Below are positions 15,819-23,683 of a stretch of 47,950 bases of DNA, piece by piece. Every line of letters starts with the position of its first letter. Positions within the stretch are counted from its first letter, which is position 1. Source of the stretch: DAIOFH01 sp036745875. Lineage in GTDB: Bacteria; Planctomycetota; SZUA-567. Position numbers and translations under genes: made by a program. Below the pieces are notes generated by a model. The model was not told the DNA's origin, did no database searches, and worked only from the letters and a program-made list of their open reading frames with translations. The stretch is from NCBI GenBank assembly GCA_036745875.1, contig DAIOFH010000008.1, forward strand, positions 1 to 47,950, given 5' to 3'.

Positions 15819-16730
15819 CTATTTTTTCAGGTAAATGGTCGGCTGGCCGTAATCGAAGCGGTGGTTGATGCCGTTAAGGCTTTCCGAATGGCCGATGAAT
15901 AGGTAGCCGCCATGGTTCAGCTGGTCATAATATTTGTTCACCAGGCCTTCCTGCGTCGGGCGGTCGAAATAGATCATCACATTGCGGCAGAATATGAAAT
16001 CGAACTTATTCTTGAACGGCCACTCGGTAAACAGGTTGAGGTGGCGGAACGTCACCAGGTTCCTAAGGGCCGACTTTACCCTGAAGGCGGGCTTGCCTTT
16101 TTCATCGTTCACCGGTTCGAAATACTTGTTGACGATGTTCTTCGGCACGCCGTCGACGCGTTCCTTGGCATAAACGCCTTTTTGCCCGTGGGCGACCACC
16201 TCGGTGTCGATGTCGGTCGCGAGAAGCTTGATATCCCAATCCTGCGGGTTCGGGATGTTTTCCATAAGCGTCATGGCGATAGTGTATACTTCCTCTCCCG
16301 TCGAGCAACCGGCCGACCAGGCGCGGAGACGGACCTTGCTGCCAAGACGATTCGCAGGGGACTGGGCGATTTTGGGAATCAGGGTGCTGGCGAGGAACTG
16401 GAAATGCTGGTTTTCCCTGAAAAAGGATGTCAGGTTGGTTGCGATGGCGTTCATGACCTCGCGCAGCGCTTCACCGGTCGTGTCTTCCGTCACCCATTTA
16501 AAATATTCCCTGAATCCGGACATCTGACGCTGGCGTATGACTTTGCCGAAACGAGCCCGGACAAGTTCACGCTTGTTGTCGCCAAGTGAAATCTTTGCCT
16601 TGTCATAGATGTATTGACGAATCTTATTGAAAAGATCGTCTGTGAGGTCATCCGTACCTTCCCGGAATATCTGCGTCGTTTTTCGCAACCTGGCGGATTT
16701 CTGCCTGAGGTTTTCGCCACTGCGTGACAT
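15819..16730 (-). CDS. cheR: CheR-type chemoreceptor glutamate methyltransferase
   Basis: 303 residues. It transfers methyl groups from S-adenosylmethionine to receptor glutamates during chemotactic adaptation. The N-terminal helical domain (to about residue 95) includes IYDKAKISLGDNKRELVRARFGK, and the SAM-binding domain contains LRAWSAGCSTGEEVYTIAM, LLATDIDTEVV, FDFIFCRNVMIYFD and the final YLFIGHSESL. I chose the ATG at 16730 because AAGGG lies 11 bases upstream; an ATG at 16748 would add six residues but has no ribosome site. No other chemotaxis gene is in the window, so this is an orphan cheR. A promoter with an inverted repeat lies about 110 bases upstream. Confidence 0.93.
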   Translation of the reverse strand: MSRSGENLRQKSARLRKTTQIFREGTDDLTDDLFNKIRQYIYDKAKISLGDNKRELVRARFGKVIRQRQMSGFREYFKWVTEDTTGEALREVMNAIATNLTSFFRENQHFQFLASTLIPKIAQSPANRLGSKVRLRAWSAGCSTGEEVYTIAMTLMENIPNPQDWDIKLLATDIDTEVVAHGQKGVYAKERVDGVPKNIVNKYFEPVNDEKGKPAFRVKSALRNLVTFRHLNLFTEWPFKNKFDFIFCRNVMIYFDRPTQEGLVNKYYDQLNHGGYLFIGHSESLNGINHRFDYGQPTIYLKK

Positions 16731-16826
16731 TAGTACCCATCCCTTCATTATAGATAAACGTCCCAGCGTACAATGAATGCAACACTAAAACGCTAACTCC
16801 AAAACTAAATTTTTTCCTATAGTTGC

Positions 16827-16865
16827 TATCCTGCAGATTATACAGGATAAGCACGATAAAAGCAA
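16827..16865 (-). promoter_or_regulatory. cheR promoter with operator-like inverted repeat
   Basis: On the minus strand, TTGCTT (16865 down to 16860), 17 bases, then a perfect TATAAT (16842 down to 16837). The -10 box sits inside the inverted repeat TATCCTG-N9-CAGGATA (16827-16849), the layout of a repressor site. The transcript would have a leader of about 100 bases. Confidence 0.55.
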
Positions 16866-16956
16866 GCATCTTTTTGTATCAGATAATGGCTATTCCAGCC
16901 TGCCAAAGTATTTATAGGATATCGTGGCAATTAACTATATCTGTCCTTAAAACGAA

Positions 16957-17604
16957 TCAATCATCCGTAGACAACTTACCCAGCTTCAAAGTCAGTACGG
17001 CAAGGCTGCTGACCAGCTCCACGTTCTCGACCGAGATTGACGCAGGCAGGTCGAGCTTCACTGGCGCGAAATTCCATAACCCCTGAATGCCGCTCTTCAC
17101 CATCATCTCGGCGGCCATCTGCGCGGTTGCGGCGGGAACGGTCAGGATACCCAGAACAATACCCAGTTGCTGAGCCAGTGCGGGCATTTCCTCCAGGGGG
17201 TAAACCAGCCTGCCGTAAATCGACTTGCCCATCTTTTCTTCGGCGACGTCAAAGGCGGCGACTATGTTCAAGCCGCAGCGTGAAAAGTTTTCATACCCCA
17301 TCAGCGCGCGGCCAAGGCTACCGGCACCGACGAGAAACGCATCAGTTGCCTTGTTCCAGCCGAGAAATACCTCGATTGCTTCGATAAGGGAGGACAACTC
17401 ATACCCGACCCGCGGCTTCCCGGTAATCCCGGTAAGGGCGAGGTCTTTTCTGACCTGTGTTGAATCCAGGTCAAGTTCCCCAGCTATGTGGGTACAGGAG
17501 ACCTGGCCATGTCCTTCTTCCTTGAGTTGACGCAACAGTCGGAGATAGCCAGGCAGTCTTCTGACGCTTGGCTGAGGAAAACTTTTCGCGTTGTTGGTTT
17601 TCAT
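16957..17604 (-). CDS. rex: redox-sensing transcriptional repressor Rex
   Basis: 215 residues. Rex binds DNA as a dimer and is released when NADH rises, switching fermentation and respiration genes. The N-terminal winged helix carries VRRLPGYLRLLRQL and LDSTQVRKDLALTG, a hallmark of the family. The Rossmann domain shows VGAGSLGRALMGYENF, AAFDVAEEKMGKSIYG and the C-terminal domain-swapped helix region. The length fits. The ATG at 17604 has AGGTG 6 bases upstream. The gene stands alone between cheR and a secreted-protein gene. A weak promoter-like pair (TTGCCC-18-TATTTT, about 17733-17762) lies upstream. I looked for the usual Rex palindrome TTGTGAA-N4-TTCACAA near rex and found none. Confidence 0.93.
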   Translation of the reverse strand: MKTNNAKSFPQPSVRRLPGYLRLLRQLKEEGHGQVSCTHIAGELDLDSTQVRKDLALTGITGKPRVGYELSSLIEAIEVFLGWNKATDAFLVGAGSLGRALMGYENFSRCGLNIVAAFDVAEEKMGKSIYGRLVYPLEEMPALAQQLGIVLGILTVPAATAQMAAEMMVKSGIQGLWNFAPVKLDLPASISVENVELVSSLAVLTLKLGKLSTDD

Positions 17605-18025
17605 TCCGGCACCTAGCTCCTACGCCGACTCGCGCCATATCCTAGCTGGCTGGACAACGTTTGCCCAACCCCTGCCGGCGACGCGAGGCGATTGCGATTT
17701 CTCTATATATTCTTTGCATTTGTAAAAAATGAAAAATACTCTTTCCTATAAAATAGGGGCAATCTCCCGGAATGTCAAGCTAACAGGTTTTTTTTTGCAT
17801 TATCCCCTTCCGGGAACATGTAAACGCCCTGCGCATTCCAGGCAGTGCGCACGACCGAATAGCGAACATATTGTCCCTATTATCACCACAAACACAATAT
17901 ATTGATAGTACAATAACCCATCACCGGGGAATCGCAGAGGAAATTTTAGCGCGCGGAGTGATATGATGGTATCACACGAGGCTAAACGGCGGTTCAATTG
18001 TACAAAGGCAGGTGATGAAAAAGGT
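17605..18025. other. 421-bp region without a gene
   Basis: AT-rich in its first half, holding the likely rex promoter and a small palindrome CCTAT-AAA-ATAGG (17745-17757). A run of nine T at about 17788 has no stem before it. I see no gene or structured RNA here. Confidence 0.45.
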
Positions 18026-19033
18026 TTAATAAATGCGATCAGGCAGATTCGGATAGGATGACGGCGCGGATTGCGGTCGTCTTGGCGTGTTGGTCTGAAT
18101 AATCGCCGGAGATACGGGATCGGCCAATTCCGGCGGAGGCAACATTACGGGTTCGAGTGAAGCGGACGGCGGCGGCAGCGGGCCGGGATCGGCCAGATCG
18201 CCGGGAAACGACGGAGAAGAGCCGGTGCCCATTCCGGCAGGTTCTGCAAGATCAGGTAACGCCCCCGCCATCAGAGGCGACGGAATGCCGGTGTATTCAG
18301 GGACGGCCCGGGTATTTACCTGCCATGGGGCTGCGGGTTCGGCTGCGGGACGAACTTCCTGAAGCGGTTCAAGCCCGCCTTGTCCGCCTCTTCCCTGCAT
18401 GACCACGCCCCAATTGTTGACGTGGAATGCGCGTAGGCCGCTTGCCTTCGGCAAGGCCCGGAGAATTCCGTCCAGGACGCCCATATTGTACGCGTTTCCA
18501 AGGGGCGTCGGGGCGACGTCCTTCGCCACCGCCTCGGCGACGGCTTTTGCCGCGTTTGGCCCTGACAGCAGCGGGACGAGCCGCCTCAGGGTGTCCCTGG
18601 CCGTCGCTTCGATGCGTTCACGCGACTGGTTCCTCGCCGCGACAAGCCGCCATAATTCGTCATTCCTGACAAAGGCGGCGCTTATGCCAAGCTCCTGCCC
18701 CGAAACGGGGAGGGTGACGGAAAAACGAATCTCCGCCCAATCGCCCTGCACGCTTGTCGACAGGCTGTTGGGCTCCTGGAGAAGCGTTTCCCGCGCAGCC
18801 GACAGCGGTCCGTATTCGACGACGAAATCCTGGTAGGAAAACACCGATCTGGACTGCTCCGAAAACATCTGGTAGGCGGCCTGGTAATCGCCGCGACGGA
18901 TTGCGGCGGTGAAGTCCCGCCATAGGTCGTTGATCGTCCCGATACCTTCCCCGGCCCCGCAGGTGGCGGTGCCGAAAGCTAAAATTGCTATGACCGACGC
19001 GAAAATCGGCAGGAGATATCGTTTCAAACGCAT
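18026..19033 (-). CDS. exported protein with possible NTF2-like domain and Pro-rich tail
   Basis: 335 residues from the ATG at 19033, chosen because it puts the basic MRLKR directly before a hydrophobic signal segment; an ATG at 19060 would add nine residues. Neither start has a good ribosome site. Residues about 30-140 (INDLWRDFTAAIRRGDYQAAYQMF, FVVEYGPL, WAEIRFSVTLP, LWRLV) have the alternation of helices and strands of small NTF2/SnoaL-like domains, a structural guess only. Residues about 220-335 are Pro/Ala/Ser-rich low complexity, likely disordered in the periplasm. It starts a run of three envelope-type genes on this strand (18026-20758) separated by small gaps. No known function. Confidence 0.75.
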   Translation of the reverse strand: MRLKRYLLPIFASVIAILAFGTATCGAGEGIGTINDLWRDFTAAIRRGDYQAAYQMFSEQSRSVFSYQDFVVEYGPLSAARETLLQEPNSLSTSVQGDWAEIRFSVTLPVSGQELGISAAFVRNDELWRLVAARNQSRERIEATARDTLRRLVPLLSGPNAAKAVAEAVAKDVAPTPLGNAYNMGVLDGILRALPKASGLRAFHVNNWGVVMQGRGGQGGLEPLQEVRPAAEPAAPWQVNTRAVPEYTGIPSPLMAGALPDLAEPAGMGTGSSPSFPGDLADPGPLPPPSASLEPVMLPPPELADPVSPAIIQTNTPRRPQSAPSSYPNLPDRIY

Positions 19034-19094
19034 AGGGTCAGATCCAATCAACCATATCATAACATCGCAATATCGTGATTATAATAAACAAATG

Positions 19095-19171
19095 CAGCCA
19101 CAGAGACCACGGAGTACACGGAGAGACTTCAAAAAAGCGGTTCTCTGCGGGCTCTGCGTTCTCTGTGGCTG
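19095..19171. repeat. CACAGAG-type palindromic intergenic repeat, copy 2
   Basis: The left arm (19095-19126) begins CAGCCACAGAGACCACGG and the right arm (19141-19171) ends CTCTGTGGCTG. The two pair over about 30 bases with several mismatches around a loop containing AAAAAAGCGG. The loop is the reverse complement of the loop of copy 3 (38098-38170), so these two are the same element in opposite orientation. It lies between two minus-strand genes. Confidence 0.8.
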
Positions 19172-19183
19172 ATGACTTCCTTC

Positions 19184-20281
19184 TTAAAAGCGGATCGTAA
19201 TGTCCGAATCCACGGTCTGGGTCACAGGTTCGACAACGTTGACGAAAATGCCGTAGGTGAGGTTGTTCCTGGTCGGCCGCTGGACGATGCGTGCTTCAAT
19301 AAGCGCTCTTTCGCCCTGTGCGACAAAACGGTTAGGCACCCTGGGGCTGACGCAGACGCAGGTCGACGACACCCTGCCGATGCGTATCGGGGCATCGCCA
19401 GGTCGGATGACCTCGAACCACTGGGACGGCAGCGCATCGTTCGGGTGGTTGCCCGGAGGGATGTCCGTGGCAGGCACCAGCCGCAGCGCGGCTCCGTTGA
19501 ACGGCACCGACGGGGTGGCCGGGGTAAAGGTGGAGGTCGTCACCACAGGCGAACTGTCGGGATAGTACACCGCCGTCTGTGTCGTCGCCACTGGCATGGT
19601 GTAGGTGGCTGTGGTTATGACCGGTTCAGAGTAGGTTACGGTCTGCGTATAGTCGACCGTGGGGGTATAGGTGGTGGTCGTCTGCGAGTATTCGACAGGT
19701 TGCAGGGTGGTGGCGGCAAACGGCTGGCTGTCGTAGGCCGCCGTGGTCATGACTGGGGCGGACGCCACCGGGTAGGTGGTGGTTGTGGTCGTGAACGGCT
19801 GTGTTTGGTAGGCGGTCACGGTGCCGGGAGTCGTGCCGACAGGATAAAATATCATGGGGGTCTGCTCGATAACCTGGCCGCTCTCCGACAGGGTAATGGT
19901 CGGCGGGTCGGAGTACAAGACCGATCCCGCAGGAACGATCTGGCAAATGCCCGCCGTCGTCGTAGCGGGGGCTGTATACGCGGGTGGCGTGTAAACCACC
20001 GTCTCCTGCCTGATTTCCGGGAAGCTCTGCCTTGGCGGGGGTGCGACAGCATAGGACGGAGACGAGAGCGGCAACATGCTCACTCTCACCTCCGTCCGTT
20101 CTGCATACTGGTTGGCTACGGACGCTACCTGGACGGGCGCGGGTTCCTGCACCCTGACCGGCTGGGGAGCGGCCGAAAGTCTCTGTGTGGAAGGTTCGGC
20201 TTGGTTAACGCAACAACCGACCGTCAACAATGCGATTACCGACATCGACAATACTGCAATGCAAATTGTCGTACGTTTCAT
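19184..20281 (-). CDS. lipoprotein with Thr/Tyr/Gln-rich middle and DUF1573-like C-terminus
   Basis: 365 residues. The ATG at 20281 has GGAGG 8 bases upstream and gives a signal peptide with lipobox LLTVGC (Cys followed by a second Cys). Residues about 110-155 contain CQIVPAGSVLYSDPPT and SGQVIEQTP, a module also present in the neighbouring gene 20339-20758. The middle is a low-complexity stretch of Thr, Tyr, Pro and Val (such as TTTTTYPVASAPV), and the last 110 residues (IRIGRVSSTCVCVSPRV, FVAQGERALIEARI, YGIFVNVVEP) look like an immunoglobulin-like DUF1573 domain with its characteristic Cys-x-Cys loop. Probably an anchored surface or periplasmic structural protein. Confidence 0.78.
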   Translation of the reverse strand: MKRTTICIAVLSMSVIALLTVGCCVNQAEPSTQRLSAAPQPVRVQEPAPVQVASVANQYAERTEVRVSMLPLSSPSYAVAPPPRQSFPEIRQETVVYTPPAYTAPATTTAGICQIVPAGSVLYSDPPTITLSESGQVIEQTPMIFYPVGTTPGTVTAYQTQPFTTTTTTYPVASAPVMTTAAYDSQPFAATTLQPVEYSQTTTTYTPTVDYTQTVTYSEPVITTATYTMPVATTQTAVYYPDSSPVVTTSTFTPATPSVPFNGAALRLVPATDIPPGNHPNDALPSQWFEVIRPGDAPIRIGRVSSTCVCVSPRVPNRFVAQGERALIEARIVQRPTRNNLTYGIFVNVVEPVTQTVDSDITIRF

Positions 20282-20338
20282 GCCTCTGCCCTCCCTGATG
20301 TTCAATCAGGTCCGCGGCAGAAGGTTAACGCACCTCCG

Positions 20339-20758
20339 CTAAATTGTCCTCACATTGGACGAACGCGGAACTGAATTTGTCGTGCTGACTGTGGTCACAG
20401 CCGGATTAAACGGTGCACTCGGACCGGTAGCGGGATAATAGCGCGCCGGAGTCGAGTTGATCACCTGGCCGGACGAAGTGACGGTCACGGTCGGCGGATC
20501 GGAATATACGGTCGTTCCCGGAGGAACGATCTGGCAATAATTTGTCGTGCAGTAAGGCGCGGTCGAAGTCACCGCCGCCGTTTCCGTCATGGTGATCGGG
20601 GCAACAGCGGTGCAGGGATCACAGACAACCGGAGCCGGGCGCGGCCTGGGGGGCGGCGGGGTATAGCATACGTTTTTGTCTGTACAGCTGCAGCCGACCA
20701 ATACCGCCGGAATCAACGCGAACATGCCTAACGCACAAATTTTCTTGAACATACTCAT
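20339..20758 (-). CDS. small lipoprotein sharing the CQIVP module
   Basis: 139 residues. The ATG at 20758 has GGAGG 7 bases upstream. The signal peptide ends in a lipobox (VLVGC), followed by several Cys residues (CSCTDKNVC) and a Pro-rich stretch. Residues about 74-115 read CQIVPPGTTVYSDPPTVTV and SGQVINSTPARYYP, clearly related to the module in the adjacent 19184-20281 protein, with PF-type ends. The two genes are adjacent (57 bases apart) on the same strand, suggesting duplication of the module and a shared role in the envelope. Family not recognised. Confidence 0.78.
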   Translation of the reverse strand: MSMFKKICALGMFALIPAVLVGCSCTDKNVCYTPPPPRPRPAPVVCDPCTAVAPITMTETAAVTSTAPYCTTNYCQIVPPGTTVYSDPPTVTVTSSGQVINSTPARYYPATGPSAPFNPAVTTVSTTNSVPRSSNVRTI

Positions 20759-21435
20759 GATTATTCCTCCTCTAGGGCAAGGCCTTTTTTCCCCTGTGCC
20801 GTGTGTGGCGGGCTAAACAGGCGAATTTCCGGACAGTCCCGTGAAAAGGAATTCTCTAGCCCTACTTTCCCGGGGCCTGGGGTATCCTTTTGAAAAAACT
20901 GGCGGAAATTCAGCAAGGCCGAAAATTAATACGGTAAATAACCTCCCCTCTTCTTTTCTATGTCCGATAGTATTGCCGTTTCCTTCTTATAATGTATTAT
21001 AATATCACTATACCCTACCGTCAGGGGCATGGGAGACATTTTTTTTGCGAAATTTGAGTAAATGGGGCGCGAATAGGAGAAGGTTTTCTCGAAGGAAAAC
21101 AAAAATGCGGGTACAAGTTTTTTTATGAATGGATACGTTGAGTTTTCTGCAATAATTAGGATTGGAGTTTTGCAGAACGGCGATTCAAACCGCCGAAGTG
21201 TCGCTCTGTAAAACAAAACCTGATCGTTCCGCGTTGGTATACATTTTTCATCAAATCGCGGATGACGGCAATGACCGTACTCGTTTACAGTGAAAGTAAA
21301 ACGAGCGGGCGGCACAATGGGTACGAGCGAAAACTCGAACGACGTGATATATTTGATAGAAATTTCCTCGCAAGGGCGAATGGCGGTATATTCGCCACTG
21401 CGAAAAAACACTGTCACCCAAGGAGAACACAGACC
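20759..21435. other. 677-bp divergent intergenic region
   Basis: The only long gap between the minus-strand block and htrA, so it must hold at least two promoters, though none stands out. Parts are AT-rich (20980-21060). A stem-loop CGCA-aa-GGCGAAT...ATTCGCC-ac-TGCG (21369-21402) ends 33 bases before the htrA ATG and could affect its translation or mRNA stability. A minus-strand frame open across this region and htrA (20926-23055) is only an antisense shadow. Confidence 0.5.
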
Positions 21436-23022
21436 ATGCAGCCAAAACGTTTCAATAGGAACGTAAAACCGCGCGTCATCGCGCTTGCCCACACCGCCAA
21501 AAACCCCAGTCGCAGCTTTGCCATAGCTTTTGCCATTCTTTTTGCCGTCCTCGCCACCCTGTTTCTCGCATCCAGGTCGGTCGTGGCGGCGGATCGCGGC
21601 GAAAACCTCAAGGTTGCCAAGGCGCTTTCCGAAGCCTATGCGGACGTGGTCGAAATGGCCGGCCCCGCCGTCGTCGGCATCGAGACGGAAAAGCTCACCG
21701 GCGGCCGCAACCGTTCGGACGACGAGGAAGGCGAAATCTTCGACAACGATATTTTCGAACGCTTCTTCCGTCACCTGCCGCGTGAATTCGGCCCCGGCCC
21801 GCGCCTGAAACGCGCCCCCGAGCGCCGCGTCAGGGGCATCGGCAGCGGCATCATCATCGACCGCTCCGGCCATATCCTGACAAACAACCACGTCATCGCC
21901 GACGCCGACAAGATCAGGGTCGAATTGGCGGAAAAAGGCCGCATCTTCGATGCCGAAATCGTTGGCCGCGACCCGAACACCGACCTTGCCGTCATCAAGT
22001 TGATCGACGCCCCGTCCGACCTGCCGATAGCGAAGATCGGCGACTCTGACTCCCTCAGGCCCGGCAATATCGTCGTCGCCATCGGTTCCCCGATGGGCTT
22101 CAAGCAGTCGGTGACGACAGGCGTCGTCTCCGCCAAGGGCCGTACGCTTGGCGAACTGAGTTACGAACGCTTCATCCAGACCGACGCCGCCATCAACCCC
22201 GGCAACTCCGGCGGCCCGCTCGTCAACCTTGACGGCGAAGTGGTCGGTCTGAACACTCTTATCTCCACCCGCTCCGGCGGCTCCGACGGCATCGGCTTTG
22301 CGATTCCGATCAACCAGGCCAAGTCCGTCATAGCGCAGTTGATTGAAAAAGGCTCGGTCACCCGCGGCTGGCTCGGCATCGTCATGAATCCGGAAGACCC
22401 GGAAATCAGCGTCGAACTCGGCCATGACGGCTCCGGCGTCCTCGTCACCGACGTCGATCCCGAAGGCCCCGCGGCCAAAGCCGGCGTCAGAAAGGGCGAC
22501 CTCATCGTCACCTTCGACAATATGCCCATTAACGACAACGACCACCTGCGCTACCTTGTCGCCGACACGACGCCCGGCCGCGACGTGCCGATCACCGTCG
22601 TCCGCGCGGGTGAAAAAGTGAACCTGTCGATCTACATCGAACCCCAGCCGGAAGACCTTTTCACGCGGTCGAGAGGCGGCAACGGCGGCGGCTCCGATTC
22701 CGACTCCGGTTCGTCCACGGAGATGTCCTCGGAAAAGCTCGGTCTGGACGTGCAGAACCTCGACCCCGCGTTGCGTCAGCGCTTCGACATAGCGGACGAC
22801 GTCAAAACCGGCGTCCTGGTGACGAACGTCAGCCCCACGGGCCCGGCAGCCGACAAAGGGATCACCGCCGGCACGGTCATCATCGAGATCAACAACCGCC
22901 CGGTCAGCGACGTGGCGACCTTCAAGAAGATCCTTGACGAAAACAGCGATCGTGACAAGATCCTCGTCTACGTCAAGCGCGGCCAGGTCTCCCGCTACGT
23001 GATGTTGAACTTCAATAAGTAA
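21436..23022 (+). CDS. htrA: periplasmic serine protease HtrA/DegP with two PDZ domains
   Basis: 528 residues from the ATG at 21436 (AGGAG 10 bases upstream); the frame is open further up but without a start signal. A membrane-anchoring signal segment lies at about residues 27-47. The trypsin-like domain has the triad His152 (TNNHV), Asp183 (NTDLAVIKL) and Ser258 (NPGNSGGPLV). Two PDZ domains follow, the first starting near RGWLGIVMNP and the second after a Gly/Ser-rich linker, with LVTNVSPTGPAADKGI. HtrA proteases degrade or refold misfolded envelope proteins. The acidic insertion DDEEGEIFDND near residue 95 lies at the LA-loop position that controls oligomerisation in DegP. Single-gene unit with a strong terminator. 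Confidence 0.95.
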   Translation: MQPKRFNRNVKPRVIALAHTAKNPSRSFAIAFAILFAVLATLFLASRSVVAADRGENLKVAKALSEAYADVVEMAGPAVVGIETEKLTGGRNRSDDEEGEIFDNDIFERFFRHLPREFGPGPRLKRAPERRVRGIGSGIIIDRSGHILTNNHVIADADKIRVELAEKGRIFDAEIVGRDPNTDLAVIKLIDAPSDLPIAKIGDSDSLRPGNIVVAIGSPMGFKQSVTTGVVSAKGRTLGELSYERFIQTDAAINPGNSGGPLVNLDGEVVGLNTLISTRSGGSDGIGFAIPINQAKSVIAQLIEKGSVTRGWLGIVMNPEDPEISVELGHDGSGVLVTDVDPEGPAAKAGVRKGDLIVTFDNMPINDNDHLRYLVADTTPGRDVPITVVRAGEKVNLSIYIEPQPEDLFTRSRGGNGGGSDSDSGSSTEMSSEKLGLDVQNLDPALRQRFDIADDVKTGVLVTNVSPTGPAADKGITAGTVIIEINNRPVSDVATFKKILDENSDRDKILVYVKRGQVSRYVMLNFNK

Positions 23023-23056
23023 AGTAAGTAAACCCGTACCACCTCCATGAAACACG

Positions 23057-23087
23057 GCCGCTCCTCATTGGGGAGCGGCTTTTTTAT
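23057..23087 (+). terminator. terminator of htrA
   Basis: Stem GCCGCTCC / GGAGCGGC with a 6-7 base loop followed by a run of seven T, 34 bases after the htrA stop codon. The remainder up to 23320 is AT-rich and without a gene. Confidence 0.92.
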
Positions 23088-23320
23088 TTACCGAACATTG
23101 GGGCTAGTCTGATACTTGTCTCCAAAACGCGGATAGGGTCAAAGAAAAGGGCAATAGTAAAATTCATTACTCCATGTCATCAAAAAAAAATATCTTAATT
23201 TTCTTTGAAAAGGCTCCAATTTAGAAGCGTGCTGAAAAAACCCGAAAGGACTTCGAGCGCCACCTGATACACAATAATCAGACACGGTGAGGACATATTT
23301 CACTCGACACTGGAGAATCG

Positions 23321-23593
23321 ATGCCACAGGATGAACCTATAGAAGCGATGATCAATTCATTCGCGGAATCCCTTTCCGGCAAAAAACGCGAACGTTTTCT
23401 TATACTCAAACTGTATGCCGAATACAAAGCCCTTGAAGAAGCTCACGAATTCGGCAACTTCCTGAACGCCCGTCACGATCCCGCCGAACTCGGCCCCGAC
23501 CTTACCCGCTTCTTCGAAGCCAACGACCATCGCTATGCGGAATGCGCAAAAGCCCTTTCTCTCCTTTTGAAAAAAGAATTGCGCGAGGAATAA
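23321..23593 (+). CDS. 90-residue helical protein, unknown
   Basis: A soluble, charged protein (many Glu, Lys, Leu) predicted by eye to be mostly alpha-helical: EAMINSFAESLSGKKRERFL, YAEYKALEEAHEFG, HRYAECAKALSLLLKKELR. It has no signal peptide and no recognised motif. GGAGA lies 4 bases before the ATG. A gap of about 90 bases separates it from the membrane-protein gene downstream on the same strand; the two may be one unit. Composition and codon use match the neighbours, which supports a real gene. Confidence 0.65.
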   Translation: MPQDEPIEAMINSFAESLSGKKRERFLILKLYAEYKALEEAHEFGNFLNARHDPAELGPDLTRFFEANDHRYAECAKALSLLLKKELREE

Positions 23594-23683
23594 GCGAAGC
23601 CGGATCGGGACTTGTCGCCGCCTCGCCAAATCCCTACAATGAAGATTGTTGAACCGACTGAAATATCTGCGAGGAAAAAACGA

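Noticed and set aside
17605..18025. Search for a Rex-binding palindrome near rex
   Set aside because: The AT-rich stretch with TTTGTAAAAAATGAAAAAT is only superficially similar to TTGTGAA-N4-TTCACAA; too many mismatches.
20926..23055. A 709-codon minus-strand open frame
   Set aside because: It is antisense to htrA, whose triad, PDZ domains, start site and terminator are unmistakable; the minus frame reads as Asp/Val/Gly-rich shadow sequence.
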